This document shows positions 11,635 through 24,100 of a stretch of 64,000 nucleotides of DNA, piece after piece; the stretch's first letter is position 1, and the number at the start of each line of letters is the position of its first letter. The notes beneath the pieces were generated by a model. That model saw nothing but the letters and a program-made list of their open reading frames with translations. It did no database searches and was not told the DNA's origin. The position numbers and the translations under genes are program-made. Origin of the DNA: Mucidula mucida (Eukaryota; Basidiomycota; Agaricomycetes; Agaricales; Physalacriaceae); the NCBI GenBank assembly GCA_015501055.1, contig JADNYV010000015.1:124001-188000 (forward strand). Reading direction: 5' to 3'.

Positions 11635-12123
11635 TCAAGAGACGCGTACCCACTTTACGGTGGCCTGCAACGGCGACAACAGCTCCTGCATGCTCTTGAT
11701 GATTTCGGGCGGAGGAACCCTGACCGCGTCCGCGTTGGAGTTATCGGCCAGTGCCAGCAACACGTAGCCAGAAGGAGTCACTTCGAATCTGGCTTTAGGC
11801 CACAGCTTTTTGGACTTGAGCGCCATCCATGTCACAATCCCTGAGCACACAAGGGACTCAAACTCCGCCCTCTCTCTCTCGCTGGTTTTGGGGTCGCTCA
11901 TCTCTGGGTTTTTGTTCATGCTTATTGCGAATTGTGGGTGCTGCTTCACCAGTTCATCGGGAAGGAGGAAACCAAACATCATGTCATGTACCATGGCGCG
12001 AACTTTGAGTGCATCAGCGCCAGCAGTCACAAGATCTTGTATACGAACTTTAGATTCCAAAGGTCCGGCGCTTGGGTTCGAAAAAAGTGGGCGTGGTAGC
12101 TGGTAGAGACTAGGGAACGTCAC
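11635..12123 (-). CDS. conserved-looking hypothetical protein, paralogue A
   Basis: An uninterrupted frame of about 162 codons. Recognisable segments are VHDMMFGFLLPDELVKQHPQ, ARFEVTPSGYVLLALADNSN and IIKSMQELLSPLQATVKWVR before the stop at 11635. The open frame begins with GTG, not ATG; the first in-frame ATG is at about 11994 (MVHDMMFG). An upstream exon is therefore likely but not found. The same blocks recur in diverged form in the neighbouring gene at 12572-13176, which argues that the frame is or was translated. There is no signal peptide or membrane helix. Family and function are not recognised. Confidence 0.6.
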   Translation of the reverse strand: MTFPSLYQLPRPLFSNPSAGPLESKVRIQDLVTAGADALKVRAMVHDMMFGFLLPDELVKQHPQFAISMNKNPEMSDPKTSERERAEFESLVCSGIVTWMALKSKKLWPKARFEVTPSGYVLLALADNSNADAVRVPPPEIIKSMQELLSPLQATVKWVRVS

Positions 12124-12571
12124 AAGGGTCCATTGTCATATTAAAGGTGACAATCACCATTGCTCGTGCAAAACATCGATTCCGTATTTTTACTGCTTCA
12201 ATGCGATTTCCTCCCCGCACGAGAAGGCGCAGATACATTCTGGACAAGCACTTCGTCCTATCTTTTCATGGACTGTAGTGTAGGTCGCGGAGGTCGCCTT
12301 TTGCCAGAAAGCATGCTGTAGCCGTTGTTCTACCGCAAGACATTCCCCGACTTCCCGACGCTAATGTCGACCTATATGGCGGAACCGAAAGCGCCGCGCA
12401 AGCATAACGGAATAGATCACGGGCGACAGAAGCGAGTTACAGATGTCGGCCCGAGCCCCTCTCAACTGTCTGATGATGATCCGCGTCAAACTCGAAGTGT
12501 TTTTGTGGACGTACGCGGTACGCCGAATTTAGGCAGCAGCTAGGTAGGCACAAGTAAAATGACGATGCATC

Positions 12572-13176
12572 TCAGCCTATAATATTCAAATTTGCATTGT
12601 CATGGCCATGACGGACTACATATCCCAGCGTGAAAAATACTACGTGAGTCCACGAGCAGCGAGTGTCCACCAAGTTTTCGCTGATTTTTAAGTCCTGATT
12701 GAGGGCAAGATACGTCCAAGTAGCCAACAGACTAGTGCGCATCCACTTGTCCTTGATCTCCTCCGGGAACTGCATGATTTCCTGCATTCTTTTGATGATC
12801 CCCGGTATATCGTGTCGTTGCCCCGGTTTCCTGTCAGCGCTATCACCGAACCAGAGGAAGTCTCTTCCTACCTGACTGTATGCCACAGATTCAAAGATTC
12901 TAGCTTCTGTATCATTGCTTGTACGATTTCGTTCCACAGAAATGGCTTCGGAATCTTTCTATCGGAATACTTGCTCATCAGCTCTACAAGTCTTGGATGT
13001 TGTCTGTCCACCTCTTTGCCAGGGAGGAGAAAACCGAAAGAAAAATTCCGGTGGTGACATTTACTGTGGGATTCCTGCGGGTTTGTCCAGACTCCAGCAG
13101 CACAAAAGCTATTGACGACTTTTAGGTGAACAAACTTGGGAAGCGTGTTTTGGTTTGGGCGACAGCCGGAGGACAA
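12572..13176 (-). CDS. hypothetical protein, diverged paralogue B, possibly decaying
   Basis: Related to the gene at 11635-12123. FGFLLPGKEVDRQHPRLVEL matches FGFLLPDELVKQHPQF, and IIKRMQEIMQFPEEIKDKWM matches IIKSMQELLSPLQATVKW. The two parts lie in different frames. They join in frame if a 45-bp GT-AG interval (GTAGGAAG...GCTGACAG, near 12835-12880) is spliced after NLWHTVR. The middle block of the relative (ARFEVTPSGYVLLALADNSN) is absent. The C-terminal tail after DKWMRTS has no counterpart. No ATG opens the reading frame. Either an upstream exon is missing or this copy is a truncated remnant. Confidence 0.45.
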
Positions 13177-14810
13177 TGGACGTGTTGGTCGTGCTCGAAC
13201 AATGAACGTCGGTCCCGACTCCCGACTCTATGGACGGTCATCTGATTTCACCGTCCTTTGCCTAATAGTACAACGTCCACATGCAGGATGCCATGCGGAG
13301 CGAATGCGCCCAACAGTACGACATCAAGCCGGTTGTGGTGATTTGCATCTGACAAGGAAGTTCTATTGTAATTTGCGACAGCAATCGCTCAGCATCGCAA
13401 TTCCAGTGCGGCGGGCGACCGAGTCTCTTTGCCTTGCTTCCCGCCGGCCCAATGGATCCGACCGCGTCGGCAGTGATCATAGATCGTTCAAGGTACTGTG
13501 TGTACGACAGAAACTGTTCTGTCAAGCTCGCGGAACATCAAAGATTCGTCTTGATTATTGACGTTCATCTCAAACAGGCGGAACCGTTGCGTCCGCCGTC
13601 GCTTTCATATGCGAGTATTAGTGGACAGCACTTCCATTCTTCCATGCTGTTGACTTTCCATCAGGGTACCGATTTGCCCTAGGGTCGAGTGATGCCAGTG
13701 CTCTTCCCTTCGCGCCCACCCTCAGCGGCCTACTTCTACACTTTCAAGTCAAGTTCGGTGTAACCTGAATATCCTAATCGCGGCGACATTTGATGGCTGT
13801 CGATGACCCAGACATGGGGCCTCTCACAATTTTGCATTTCTAGGCTTCCGAAGCAGGCCAAAGACGAAATGTTTGTGGCCAACCGGAAAGCGCATTCTTG
13901 AGCTGTTGTCGTTCCCCGGAATGTACGTCGTGGTTCGTTGACTGCTGCCATGAATTCTAAAACTGACATCTCCAACAACATCTGTCACTTCAAAAAGTTC
14001 GTGTTGGACGGGAATCCGCGGAGGCTCCTTGGCGCTCGGCGTCCAGATCGGCTTCTCAATTAGATTCAATTGGTTGCTCTTTATATTGACCTCTTGTTTT
14101 TCGAATCTGATTGAGCTTACGCGGTCGGCGGGTTGACTTCCTCAAAGGTCGTATCCTACCCTGCTTTCTATGTAAGTTATATATGACAGTTCATCTAGAC
14201 TAAGTAGCTGTAAGCAGTGCATCTTTCATGTAAACTGCTGGCTCTCGAGACTCTTCGGTGTTGGACCCTGCCCATCTTGCGCTACGTAAAAAACCATACT
14301 TTAATCGCCATGTTTGGTGGGCTGTGAACCAGAAGCCTCCGGTATCGTTGCCCGGTTACGCGGACGTGCCCTTGAGAGATCTTACTATGCTCTCATCTCC
14401 GTTGACTACTGCGCCGCTGTCTGCCAGAACTCTGAACTCTGTACTGCTTTCGGCGCCACGGACTGCTCCTTAGGCTCGAGGAGATCAAAAAATCAACACC
14501 AGATATTCTAGACGAGCTCAAGATGCGGGCGACAAATCTCATTCCCCCCGCTGAACGGACATACAACGCGTCTAATATCCTTTGGGCTCCGGCAAGGTTT
14601 GGGCGAACGCCATTAGGCGATTGAAGTACGATACTTGGCGAGTATCTCCTTTGTTTGATCTGCTTGCCATTGGTCGGACTCAACTCCTCTACAGTGATCT
14701 CGTACATCCATGCAGACATCCGCACTATAAAGTCCGCGTCCTGGTGCATCCCCGTACACTATACAGCTATGATACAGCTATATACCGATGATATAGCATG
14801 CCTGCTGGTC
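13177..14810. other. gene-poor interval
   Basis: Several overlapping frames of 65-140 codons on both strands. One minus-strand frame (about 13736-13969, MSVLEFMAAVNEPRRTF start) lies below a TATA-like element near 14085, but has no recognisable motif. I would not call a gene. Confidence 0.35.
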
Positions 14811-14877
14811 TATTTAAGAGGCCTCGAGCCTCCTCTCAAGTATAATCCACTCCTCTCTATCTCTATCTGATAAAGCC

Positions 14878-15989
14878 ATGGCCTCCGGACCGTACTATTC
14901 TCCAGGTGCCCAGTCCAGTACGGATTTCTACGCACCCCCCAACACACGACCGAGCGACTTTCCTTCTTGCTCTTCTGCGTTTCCGAACGGAACCTCCCAG
15001 CCTTGGATGCCCAGTAACGAGCAAATCTTCCATTCAATCTCTGGCTATCATTCGAGCTCCTCGCAAATCTATGGTTAGTCCATCATTCCTGGTGGCGCAC
15101 ATTCATACACACCATGCAGATGTTCAACCCGATGCACGCATGCAACAGCTGCTCTTGTCGGATCAATCAACAGCCTTGAGTTTCACGCAACATCCTGTCA
15201 GTGTTACCCACTCTCCGAATCTTTGATTCTCACTTCAAGTATAAGAGCTTCGGTGGTCCGGATGTCCTTCCTCAGAGTCATTACCATGCGGTTCCCCATT
15301 CGCACTCTGGTTCTAACAATAGCTATACACCTTTTGCAGAGCCTCAGAGCAGAACTAAAGCGAGAGCGAATCCAACACCTTACGGTACCGTCACGGTATC
15401 TGCGGATGTCTTCCACGACCAACACGCCGCGATAAACCCACACGGTGTCCCGAGCACTTTTCCTCCTTACCCGATCAACATTCCAACTCCTAGTACAAAT
15501 CACATCTACCCCCCACCCGGCGCTTCGTCGAGTGCGGCCAACCCGATTCGGCGTCGCGGGAGAGACGAAACTGCTATCGCTGATAGACGCAAGGTTGATG
15601 CACAGTTTGAATGTCCTCACCCTGACTGCATAGCTAATTTTACGACGAAGGGAGCATGTAAAAGTGAGTCTTTGAAGTGGGTTTTATTTCCAATTGGAGC
15701 GCTGAACCGTCTGCAGAACACTGGGAGAGCAAACATGAGGGACGGCGGTTTCGTTGCATCATGAAGGGGTGCGAGAAAGAGTATGCCGATGACTCGTCTT
15801 TGGGCCGCCATCTTCGCCTCATTCACAATACGGGTAAGTAGGTCACTGCGGTCGACTATGAATTCGCTCAAGTACAGTATTCTATATTTAATCACTCACT
15901 GTACTGTACCTATTCATTCCGCCACATGGATCTTGGTTATCGATTTTTGCCCGTTCTTGTGTCCCCCAGGAAATTTAGACCTAACCTAA
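14878..15989 (+). CDS. C2H2 zinc-finger protein, putative transcription factor
   Basis: The ATG at 14878 follows a TATTTAAG element at 14811. The N-terminal two thirds is low-complexity Ser/Pro/Tyr/His-rich sequence, typical of an activation or linker region. Introns at about 15074-15119, 15197-15239 (43 bp) and 15665-15717 join in frame. The last creates CPHPDCIANFTTKGACKKHW, followed by ESKH. Finger 1 is C-x4-C-x12-H-x4-H; finger 2, CIMKGCEKEYADDSSLGRH then LRLIH, has the same spacing. A basic stretch (RRRGRDETAIADRRK) precedes the fingers and may serve nuclear import. After HNTG, a final intron leads to a five-codon exon (NLDLT) ending at 15989; without splicing a stop follows at once. Target genes unknown. 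Confidence 0.8.
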
Positions 15990-16341
15990 TCAAGGACGAA
16001 GTATGAAAGCGGTCATCGCCAAATATGGCGGCGCCTGTCCGCATTTGTTCAGCCGAATTTGATTTTATCATAGCACTAAATTTGTAGAACGCGTCACACC
16101 CAATTTTGTCACTAGCAGAAGAACGGTTTGCAGGAAGTGACTCCATTTCGGCATTGGAGATGGTGGTTAATAGACAACAGGGCGGTATCAATTGCAGGAC
16201 ATCCATGGGAGACTCACGTGGTTAGCGTGGCAACACCGATTCACCTCGTGGCTCACACGACTTAAACTTACGACTCGGTGCTTGCTCTACATTTGAACTG
16301 CGTGTATACACAAGCAAGGCGCCTCTTCCTCGCCCTCAAAC
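15990..16341. other. convergent intergenic spacer
   Basis: A spacer between the 3' ends of the C2H2 gene and the HAK pseudogene. No feature seen. Confidence 0.4.
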
Positions 16342-19300
16342 TTAGATGATTGCGTTTATCCCAACATGAATAATTCTGTCCTCAATCAGCTTGCGCTCCA
16401 CGACTCGGGGAGGGCGGCTTACTCGTCAGCAGAAGTAACCCAATTCTCCGTCTCGGGAAACATTGTCGCTGGAGCGGCTCGTCAGTAAACGGACCGAGTG
16501 GCTTCGACGTGAACCCAGCCATACCGAGGCGGCGGTAGATCTCCTCAATCAGATAGTTGGCGAAGCGAGAATGCATCTGCCTGCTAGAAACGTGGTAATG
16601 CGGAACACTAGTGAACATGTAGCCTGCAGGATCAATAACTCGACAACGCAAAGAGTGCCTTACATATGAGTCGTATTGACCGAAACCCGTCTGATCCTCT
16701 CGATGAGATATCGAGTCTTTTCGGCGTCTGAAGATATGAGTAGTTCGCATTCACAAATCTTTTCCACTAGATCTTCAATCTAGATGTGTGTGAGCATGTC
16801 GGCTTCAGTAACAAACGAAGCTTGTTTCTGTACCTTGGCATCCGAATCATCTCGAAAACCGATACAGTATGTAGCGCCATAAAAGCCTAGAAAGAGCTAT
16901 AAGATATTCTCCACACAAGTCAGAGCCCACCTTCGATGGACCGCACTTTTGTTATAATGTAACGGTCCTCAGTGGGCACCCTGGCTATGGGCACGATAGA
17001 TACCGAGAGGAAAATCTGTCGGTCAGACTGAGAACCAAGCTTCAATATAAACGACGACTAACCAAAACCTCCGGCAGCGCAGGCCATTGACGAATGAGCC
17101 CTATAAAACTGTGCGGGACACCTCTTCCTTCCGTGATCTTATGGAACACGGCACACGTCGGTATTCGCGCTAGCTCCTTCTTCTCTGGAACACCCAGCTT
17201 CGATGATTTCGAGTTCAAGGAATCAACATAGTAATAAGTCGATAAGTCGTCGGCCCCGTTCAAGTCGAGTAACTCCTCCACGATGTCCAAGTCTCCTTGG
17301 TCCACGCCCAAATTATCGTGACACGCGACTTTTCGTCGCGCTGTATGAACTCCCTCAAGTTTCGCCTATTCTTGCCATCAAACGCGTCTTCAAGTCCCTA
17401 CAGTGAAGAACGTAAATCAAGGACTAGCGCACATAAAGAATCCAATCAAACCTTCGCCCAGGTCCACAGCGTCATTATCGAGGCGCTAGTAGGCAAACGA
17501 TGCTGTTAACCCAAAGAATGTCGGGTGGGGAGCACAACCTACATGCATCCCCCCGATGGTCAACGGCACCCAAGCGCCGTGCGGAATCTTCTTCATCGAC
17601 GCAGTCCAAAACAAACCGTCAAAGAAGCCGAACACCACCAGGTACCCAATGGCCACTACAATCGGTAACATCTTCACGTAACGGATATGCACGGCGATAA
17701 GGACTGTCGTCGAGAACATAACGGTGGTGACCGCGAATCCGTTAGCGATGCCAAGTCCGAATACACCGCCACGATGATGACGGTTCCTACCATGAGCGTC
17801 CAATTTATGGCGGGAATGTAGATCTGTCCTTGGATGGTTTCGGAGGTGTAGAGCATGCGAAATGGCGGGAGGCTTTTCATGCTGATGACTTGTTGGAGGA
17901 GACTGAATGTCGCCGTGATCATGGCTTGTGAGGTCAGCACTGACTTCGCAAACACCGCTTCAGACCCTGTGACGGCGAGAAGAATACCTGCCAGGAGATC
18001 ATAGTTCTTGGTGCGCACGAACACTGTAAAAACAAGGAATTAAGAGATAAATAGGGTGCCAGAGGTAGAAATCACCCACACATGACCGCTCGAGAGGGAT
18101 CGAATGCTCTGAATATTCCCGGAAAACTAGTGATGTTGTAGATGCCGGTACTGGCGAGCAAAAGGAACCAGACTGCGGCCAATGCACGGAGCCTGTCAGA
18201 TCCACGTTTGTGCACTAGATGACAGGTACTTACCGGGAGAGAACGTAGTTGCCAGTCTTGCAGTACCGAACTGTTGTACAAAGAATAGAACCAACAGAAA
18301 AGCCTTGATGTATACGTCGAATGAAGGTGAAAATGAATAACACATACGAGGCGATAGGAACAATGTGGCTCTTAACGGAGGGCTGCGCTACCGAAATGCC
18401 ACGCTCATCACTGACACGGCGGGGGGTAAACATGCCGTCGGCCATGGTCAGTCTAATGCGAGGTGAGCCTTGCGAGTTGCAGTCCACTAACACTACGTAC
18501 GACGTTCCGAACAAGCACTGCAACGAAGAGTGAGCGTGATGCAAATTGAAGTGAAATACGAGCGTACCCAAATCAACAGGCCAACGCATCTTGGTTTTGA
18601 AAGAAGACGACTCTGGACTAGTAGGCCGAGAGTCGTAGTCTCCTTAAGTGACAGAGAAACTACCGGCAGGATGGGGCATGCCCCCCCCAAAAAAAAAAAA
18701 AAATTCGGTTTGCAACTCCAATCATCGTTGCTTACTCCCGCGGGCCATCATGATACCTTCCCCGCATTTCCATGATGTAGACGGAGTCCGCAAACCCACG
18801 CCTACGGCCATCCGCGTGACCCTCAAACCTCCCCCGGCACGACGTAGTATTTGGCTATTCCTTTCTTTAGGAGTATAGTAAGTAGGAGCGTCGAAGGGTT
18901 GCGAACGGGAGAGGCCGGTCGTATCCGCACAGTGGCAGATACAGTTGGTCCAATAATCGATACGACTACTTATCGATACTTTTGATTTGTCCTTATCTTA
19001 GTGTTGGCGTGATCTGCTCTGCCTGCGGCGTCGGAATCATGATCGTCGCCCCTCTGGTTGGTCAGGGCGATCTACAACTGCAATGGGTCAGTTGTACCCA
19101 TCCAGCGCCTTGACCTCAATGATGAATCAATTAATCAACGACGATGTCGGGAAAAAGTTATTATGGGTTTAGAACACGGGCCAAGAAACAACTTGAAAGA
19201 TAGTAGAATTTACGCCACGATTGTGGGACAGTACAACTAGAATATCGGATGCAAATGTAATGATGATAGCAATGAATAGCGATACAATATGTCGGCTGTC

Positions 19301-20045
19301 CCAGAAACCCCCGACTCGATATCAACGTCATCACAAGAAAGCATCACCTGGACCACCGAAACCATGGCACTGGGCAGCCATGATATCTTGCCTTGCGGCG
19401 CAACTTGACCACAGGTCGTTGGACTGCCATTTATTGTGCTGCTCCAGCTTCAGATGACTCCGCTGGATCATCCCGTTACATCGCCAGTTAGAGCACGATC
19501 CGCCTCATGGTCTCTAGAACGCGGTGGGTATAGTCCTTGGAACAACGCAAAGGATCCGCCCTCGCCTGCATGAAAGGTAAGATGTATGTTCGGATGAACA
19601 GAAGATGACTAACCTTCTTGAATTGCGAATTGCAATGAGATGAAAACCTAAGAAGGCTTGAGAGTCGAGGTGGTGACGATGAAAACACGGATACTCACGT
19701 ATTTGATTAACGGAATCAAGGAGATAGACCAGATGATAGCGCTTATACTGCCAATGACATCTTCTCGGGATGGTACACCATTTGCAGCAGGCCATATCCC
19801 GTTGAGCACATATAAAGGCGAGGTTCCTGTGTTGTTTGAGAATTGACACTTACAAGTACATGATACGAGCTCGCCTATATCAGAGTAAATGATGCCTAAC
19901 ACCCTCTCTTGAGTCTGTTCCACCAACAAGCTTTAAAGCCTAACGAACCTAGTGTCTGGAAGCTTAGCCGCAGGAGAGCAGCGCCTTGAAGTCGGATGGC
20001 AGTCCTCTTGTAACTTGTCGGCCCAGTCTCGAGAGCGAGAGACAT
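16342..20045 (-). pseudogene. HAK/KUP high-affinity potassium transporter, degraded
   Basis: The whole length of a fungal HAK-type K+ transporter can be followed. It starts at ATG 20045 (MSLALETGPTS, then GAALLRLSFQTLG) and continues IIYSDIG, TSPLYVLNGIWPAANG, SAIIWSISLIPLIKYV and GEGGSFALFQGLYPP. Later come FRAFDPSRAVMLFVRTKNYD, SLPPFRMLYTSETIQGQIYI, FDGLFWTASMKKIPHGAWVP, GLEDAFDGKNRRNLREF, THIVPHYHVSS, MFPETENWVTSADE and EIIHVGINAII, with stop at 16342. Many introns are intact. Lesions: about 70 family residues are missing between GSEAVFA and VLTSQAM (near 17948). The frame breaks between SDLASLT and NGFAV (near 17740). The exon join at 18191/18234 is out of frame. The TPAVSV signature is read in a shifted frame as RRVSDER (near 18410). 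The loop region 18700-19480 is not open. Probably non-functional. Confidence 0.78.
18681..18703 (+). repeat. C8A15 homopolymer tract
   Basis: Eight C followed directly by fifteen A, within the unreadable loop region of the HAK pseudogene. Confidence 0.85.
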
Positions 20046-21139
20046 CGTTGGTGCAAGGGATGCGGCTGAGAACTGGCGGCCTTTAAGAGACCTTTGTAAG
20101 ACATAGATAACATTGTCGTAAATGCGCTATGTTTGCGCGTCAATAAAGTGATGAATGGCGAACTTCGCGCAGGTGTGTGTTCTGATGGGCTCAGGTTACA
20201 ATGCAGTCCAAAGACAGTTGTTGCTTTCTTTTAGTTGTGGAAGCCGTATAGATGGCCACAACGACGTGTATTGGGTAGATAGACACAACCGTGCGTGTTA
20301 GAATGCTTGGTATGCTGTAACTTGGGACAGGCGAAGAGGAGGGGGCAAGTATAGCGGGTCTGTCATATTTAGAAACGTGCACCTGCAAAGATTGTGTTAC
20401 GGATGGTATAGACGCGAAATCGACATCTTACAGTCCCCGACATAATTCACAGAGCCAGGAATGGACGGCTGGAAAACTTTGGAGCGACATTCTTCTCGGA
20501 CCTCGTCGACCATGGTTCTGGCTCTGAAATTCCGAGGTAATCCTAATCAGACTAGGATGTGCAAAGACGAAGCCGTTCGAATGATGGACAAGGAAACTGG
20601 GAAGAAATGTGCTGAAGAGTGGACCGCAAAGAAGTCAAGGCAGTTTTCGTAGACGGACTCATTGAAGAATGTCATAGCAGTTGAGGTTGTGAGCTCCATT
20701 CGAATCCGTCAATGTGGAAGGAAGAAGAAGGAGAAGCGCCTATTCGTCCTTATTTGGAAGCGTCGGGCGATCTAGTGATCGCAATTCTGTTTCCGGTTAC
20801 GTCAGTCAAACGCGGTCTGCCTCCTGCTACCACTACGGCTGAGCTTAATACGGGCGCCACGGATCAGTCGCTTGGGCGGTGACTCGACGACAACGAGGGA
20901 GATTTTGAATTCGACGAGAACGGCAACAACGGACCGCAGCGGCGAGCATATAGCTCCGTCGACACAAGGCGAATTACCAACGTATTCTCGATCTTCTTCA
21001 AATTCCCAGCAGACTGCAATAGCCCCGATTTTCGAAGGATAATCTACGATCAAAGCTGCGCTTCCATTGAACAAAGGTTATTGCCTGCGTACAGCGGAGC
21101 CGCGAGCGCGAGTAACACTGTGATTTGGAAGAGCCAAAT
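20046..21139. other. divergent intergenic region between the HAK pseudogene and ATG11
   Basis: Upstream regions of both genes, which point away from each other. No convincing coding sequence or RNA. Frames present are short and lack motifs. Confidence 0.45.
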
Positions 21140-24100
21140 ATGCTACTCATTTGCCGCGCCGAGGATGGGTATTCCGTAGAGGTGGAATGGGATGGTGCAA
21201 GGTCAATTAACTTGCCTTTTGTTTGTTATTCATTCCTCATTTTATGCTCTAGACCCCAATCTCTTGAACAGTTCTTGTCTACGCATACCGGAGTGCCTCC
21301 GGAATCGATAGTCGCCTATACAGGTGACGGGAAACGTGTACAAGTCGAGGGTGGGCGGCTCGGTCTTGGTCTTGCTGGCTTGGGAATTGGCGGATCCAGC
21401 TCAACGCCAACATCAATATACGTGTTCAACAAACAATATCTCGAGATGGGTATCCAGGACGTCATACGTGCTTTGCACGTCGACGCAGATGTCGCTCTGC
21501 TTACCTCGACCCCGACCTCTTCATCATCCTCAACCCTTGCCACGCTTCGTACTCTTCATACTGCTATGCACACACAACACGCCGCCCTCCTCGCCGCCTC
21601 ACGAAATCTCGCTTTGAATGTCCTTGCCGTGACAGACGTCTGGTCTGGTATCCAGAGCGCGATCAAAACTGAGCTGGACCGCCAGGCGCAGCTAGTGCGA
21701 GGTGTTCGAGGTGATCTGGAGATCATCAAGGGCGTCAAGGTACATCTATTGTTGCTAGGAGCGGGGCGAACACTGGGTGACTATGTGTCTGCAGTGAAGA
21801 TGGAACAAGTAAGGGAGGCTTGTCGGAGGGCAAACGACGAATTGACTTTAAGATGGGAAGCAGTTAGGGAAAGAGTGGGGATATGTGAGCAAGGGGCAGC
21901 AGAAGTCGGGGCAGCTGTCGAGCGCGATGACCGAACACTCGATGTCGTTGATGATATCATGCGACAGACCGAGGGCGGCGAGCAAGTCGTAAGGGATATG
22001 GTTGACGCCAAAGTATACTTTTCTTACAGCATTCTAGATGTAATACTGATGTTTTTAATAGAATAGCCATACTCGTGAATGCATATCACTCCTCAAGCGC
22101 ATTACAGAGATCAATCTTGAGCTCACACAGAGTCCTCCTATGATGACCGCCCTTCAAGCGTCCTTCAGACCTGCACCCTCTCAATCACAATCTCAGAGTC
22201 AGATGGCAAACCAGATGCCGCCTCTCAATCTCAAGAATTTCGCTCATTTACATCGGCTTCATAGTATGCTTTTTGCCTATGGCGCCACTCTGGTCGAGAT
22301 TGTCAGGAGAAGGGAATTCGAACAATTCTTCGCTGGGCGAGTACAGGGCCTCGTTGAAGTGTTTGCAAAAGTTGGTGATTCCTCCTATGCTTGTTCCATA
22401 TCTTGAATCATCTTCAGATGACTTCTACTGAACGAAAACGACGTTCACTGTTCCGCTCGGAAGTTGGTGGTCTTTTACCTTTCGAAGTAGCGGGTATGGA
22501 TGCGTCTGTTGCTGTTCCCGCAGTGGAGCTCGATGTTAAGGGTCTTTCTGGGTCCGTCAACGGCTCAGTGAGCCCGGCGTCGAGCTCGGTCACCGGCGAG
22601 CACATACACGGGGAAGGCATAGGGCGCGCCGAGATTCGAGATTTTATGCATCTGTTGGATACTCTCGAAGATAATGCGCCGGATGACGTCGGTGATGAGG
22701 TAAGGAGGACGATCAGGGAAACAAGAGCAGCTTTGGAGAGGATAATTGGTAAGATGGATGGAGTGGAGAAAGGCTGGGAAAGGGTGGTTGAACGCGGACG
22801 TAAGTCGTGCTAAGACACGGTATTTCACTGTCTGATGGTGCTTTTAGTGCTTACTGGGTCAAGTACGTCTCATTCTCGTCGTCGTTGTAAGCAATTTTTT
22901 TTCTTCAGTGTAGTGAGGCTTGATGGCTTATGAGCTTTTGTAGCTGAAGCCGATACCCAAGCGTACAACGACGTTGTCGACGAGTTGAGAAGAGTGGACG
23001 ACGAACGGAGGGCAGTTAGGGAGGAATTGGATAGAGCGAGGAGACGAGAAGAGGACCGCGTACGAGCAGCGGAGACAGATGTCAGGAATGCCCAAACGGA
23101 CTGCTCTGCCGCACGAGCAGATTTGAGTGCTCTGCAGGAAGAGCTTTCATCAGCACGAGAAGTCGCTGATAGCACTCAAGCGGAACTTGTCTCTACTCAA
23201 GCTGAGCTTGCCTCCGTTCGTTTGGAGGCTAGACAGACTGAAGATCGTCTACGCGAGGAGAAGTCGAGGGTACGCGAGTATGAGCGCGTCGTGCAAGAGA
23301 GAGACCGGGATATCCGTGACCACCTCGCTGAGGCCGATGGGGATCGAGCCGTATTGGAGAGAGACAGGGCAATGTTGCGGGACGACAACGAGGATCTCAG
23401 GCGGAAGCTTGAAGAAAGCAGGCTCTTATTGGCGGAGAAGACGCGGGTGATCGCTTTGAAGACGCAGGAAATGGAAGCTGTCAAGGATGAACTAGATGAG
23501 AAGGCGAGGCAGCTGGAGGAGGTGAAGGGTGATCTTGACGTGGCGACGGGAGATGCCGTTGGGCTGAGGAAGGAGCTTGCACGGGTGGAGAGCCTATCTA
23601 GGGAGCGTGGCGATGCAGAGGACCATCGCGTGCGGGACGCGCTCCGGCAGCTTCGCGAGGCGGATGTTCAGCTTGAGAACACAGAGCGCCAGCTCCGTGA
23701 ACAGACAAACCGAGCGGATAAGCACCAGCGGTCAGTGCATGACCTTGAGCACAAACTGGAGGGCAGCGAGCGGTTAGTAGCGCAGCTTGTAGATGTGGGG
23801 CTGGCATTTAGGGCGGCGCATGTCAAGGTGATGGGGCTTGTGCAGGGGATGGTAGTGCATCCTGGCACGCGACATTCAAATGCACCTGGGGATCCATCGG
23901 GGTCCGGGAGCTTCAATCCGGACGTGCGGAATAGCTTGCATCTGACGATTCCAGGGGACATTGAGGAGCCGTTACCCGCTACTCCGGATGAAGCCCTGGA
24001 GCTGTTGCGTGCATTCGACCATGATGTGTTCGTAGATGCGGTTAACAGGGTTGGGGGTGTACTGCGGAAATGGATGAAACAGGTAAGCTCATAGTGTTGT

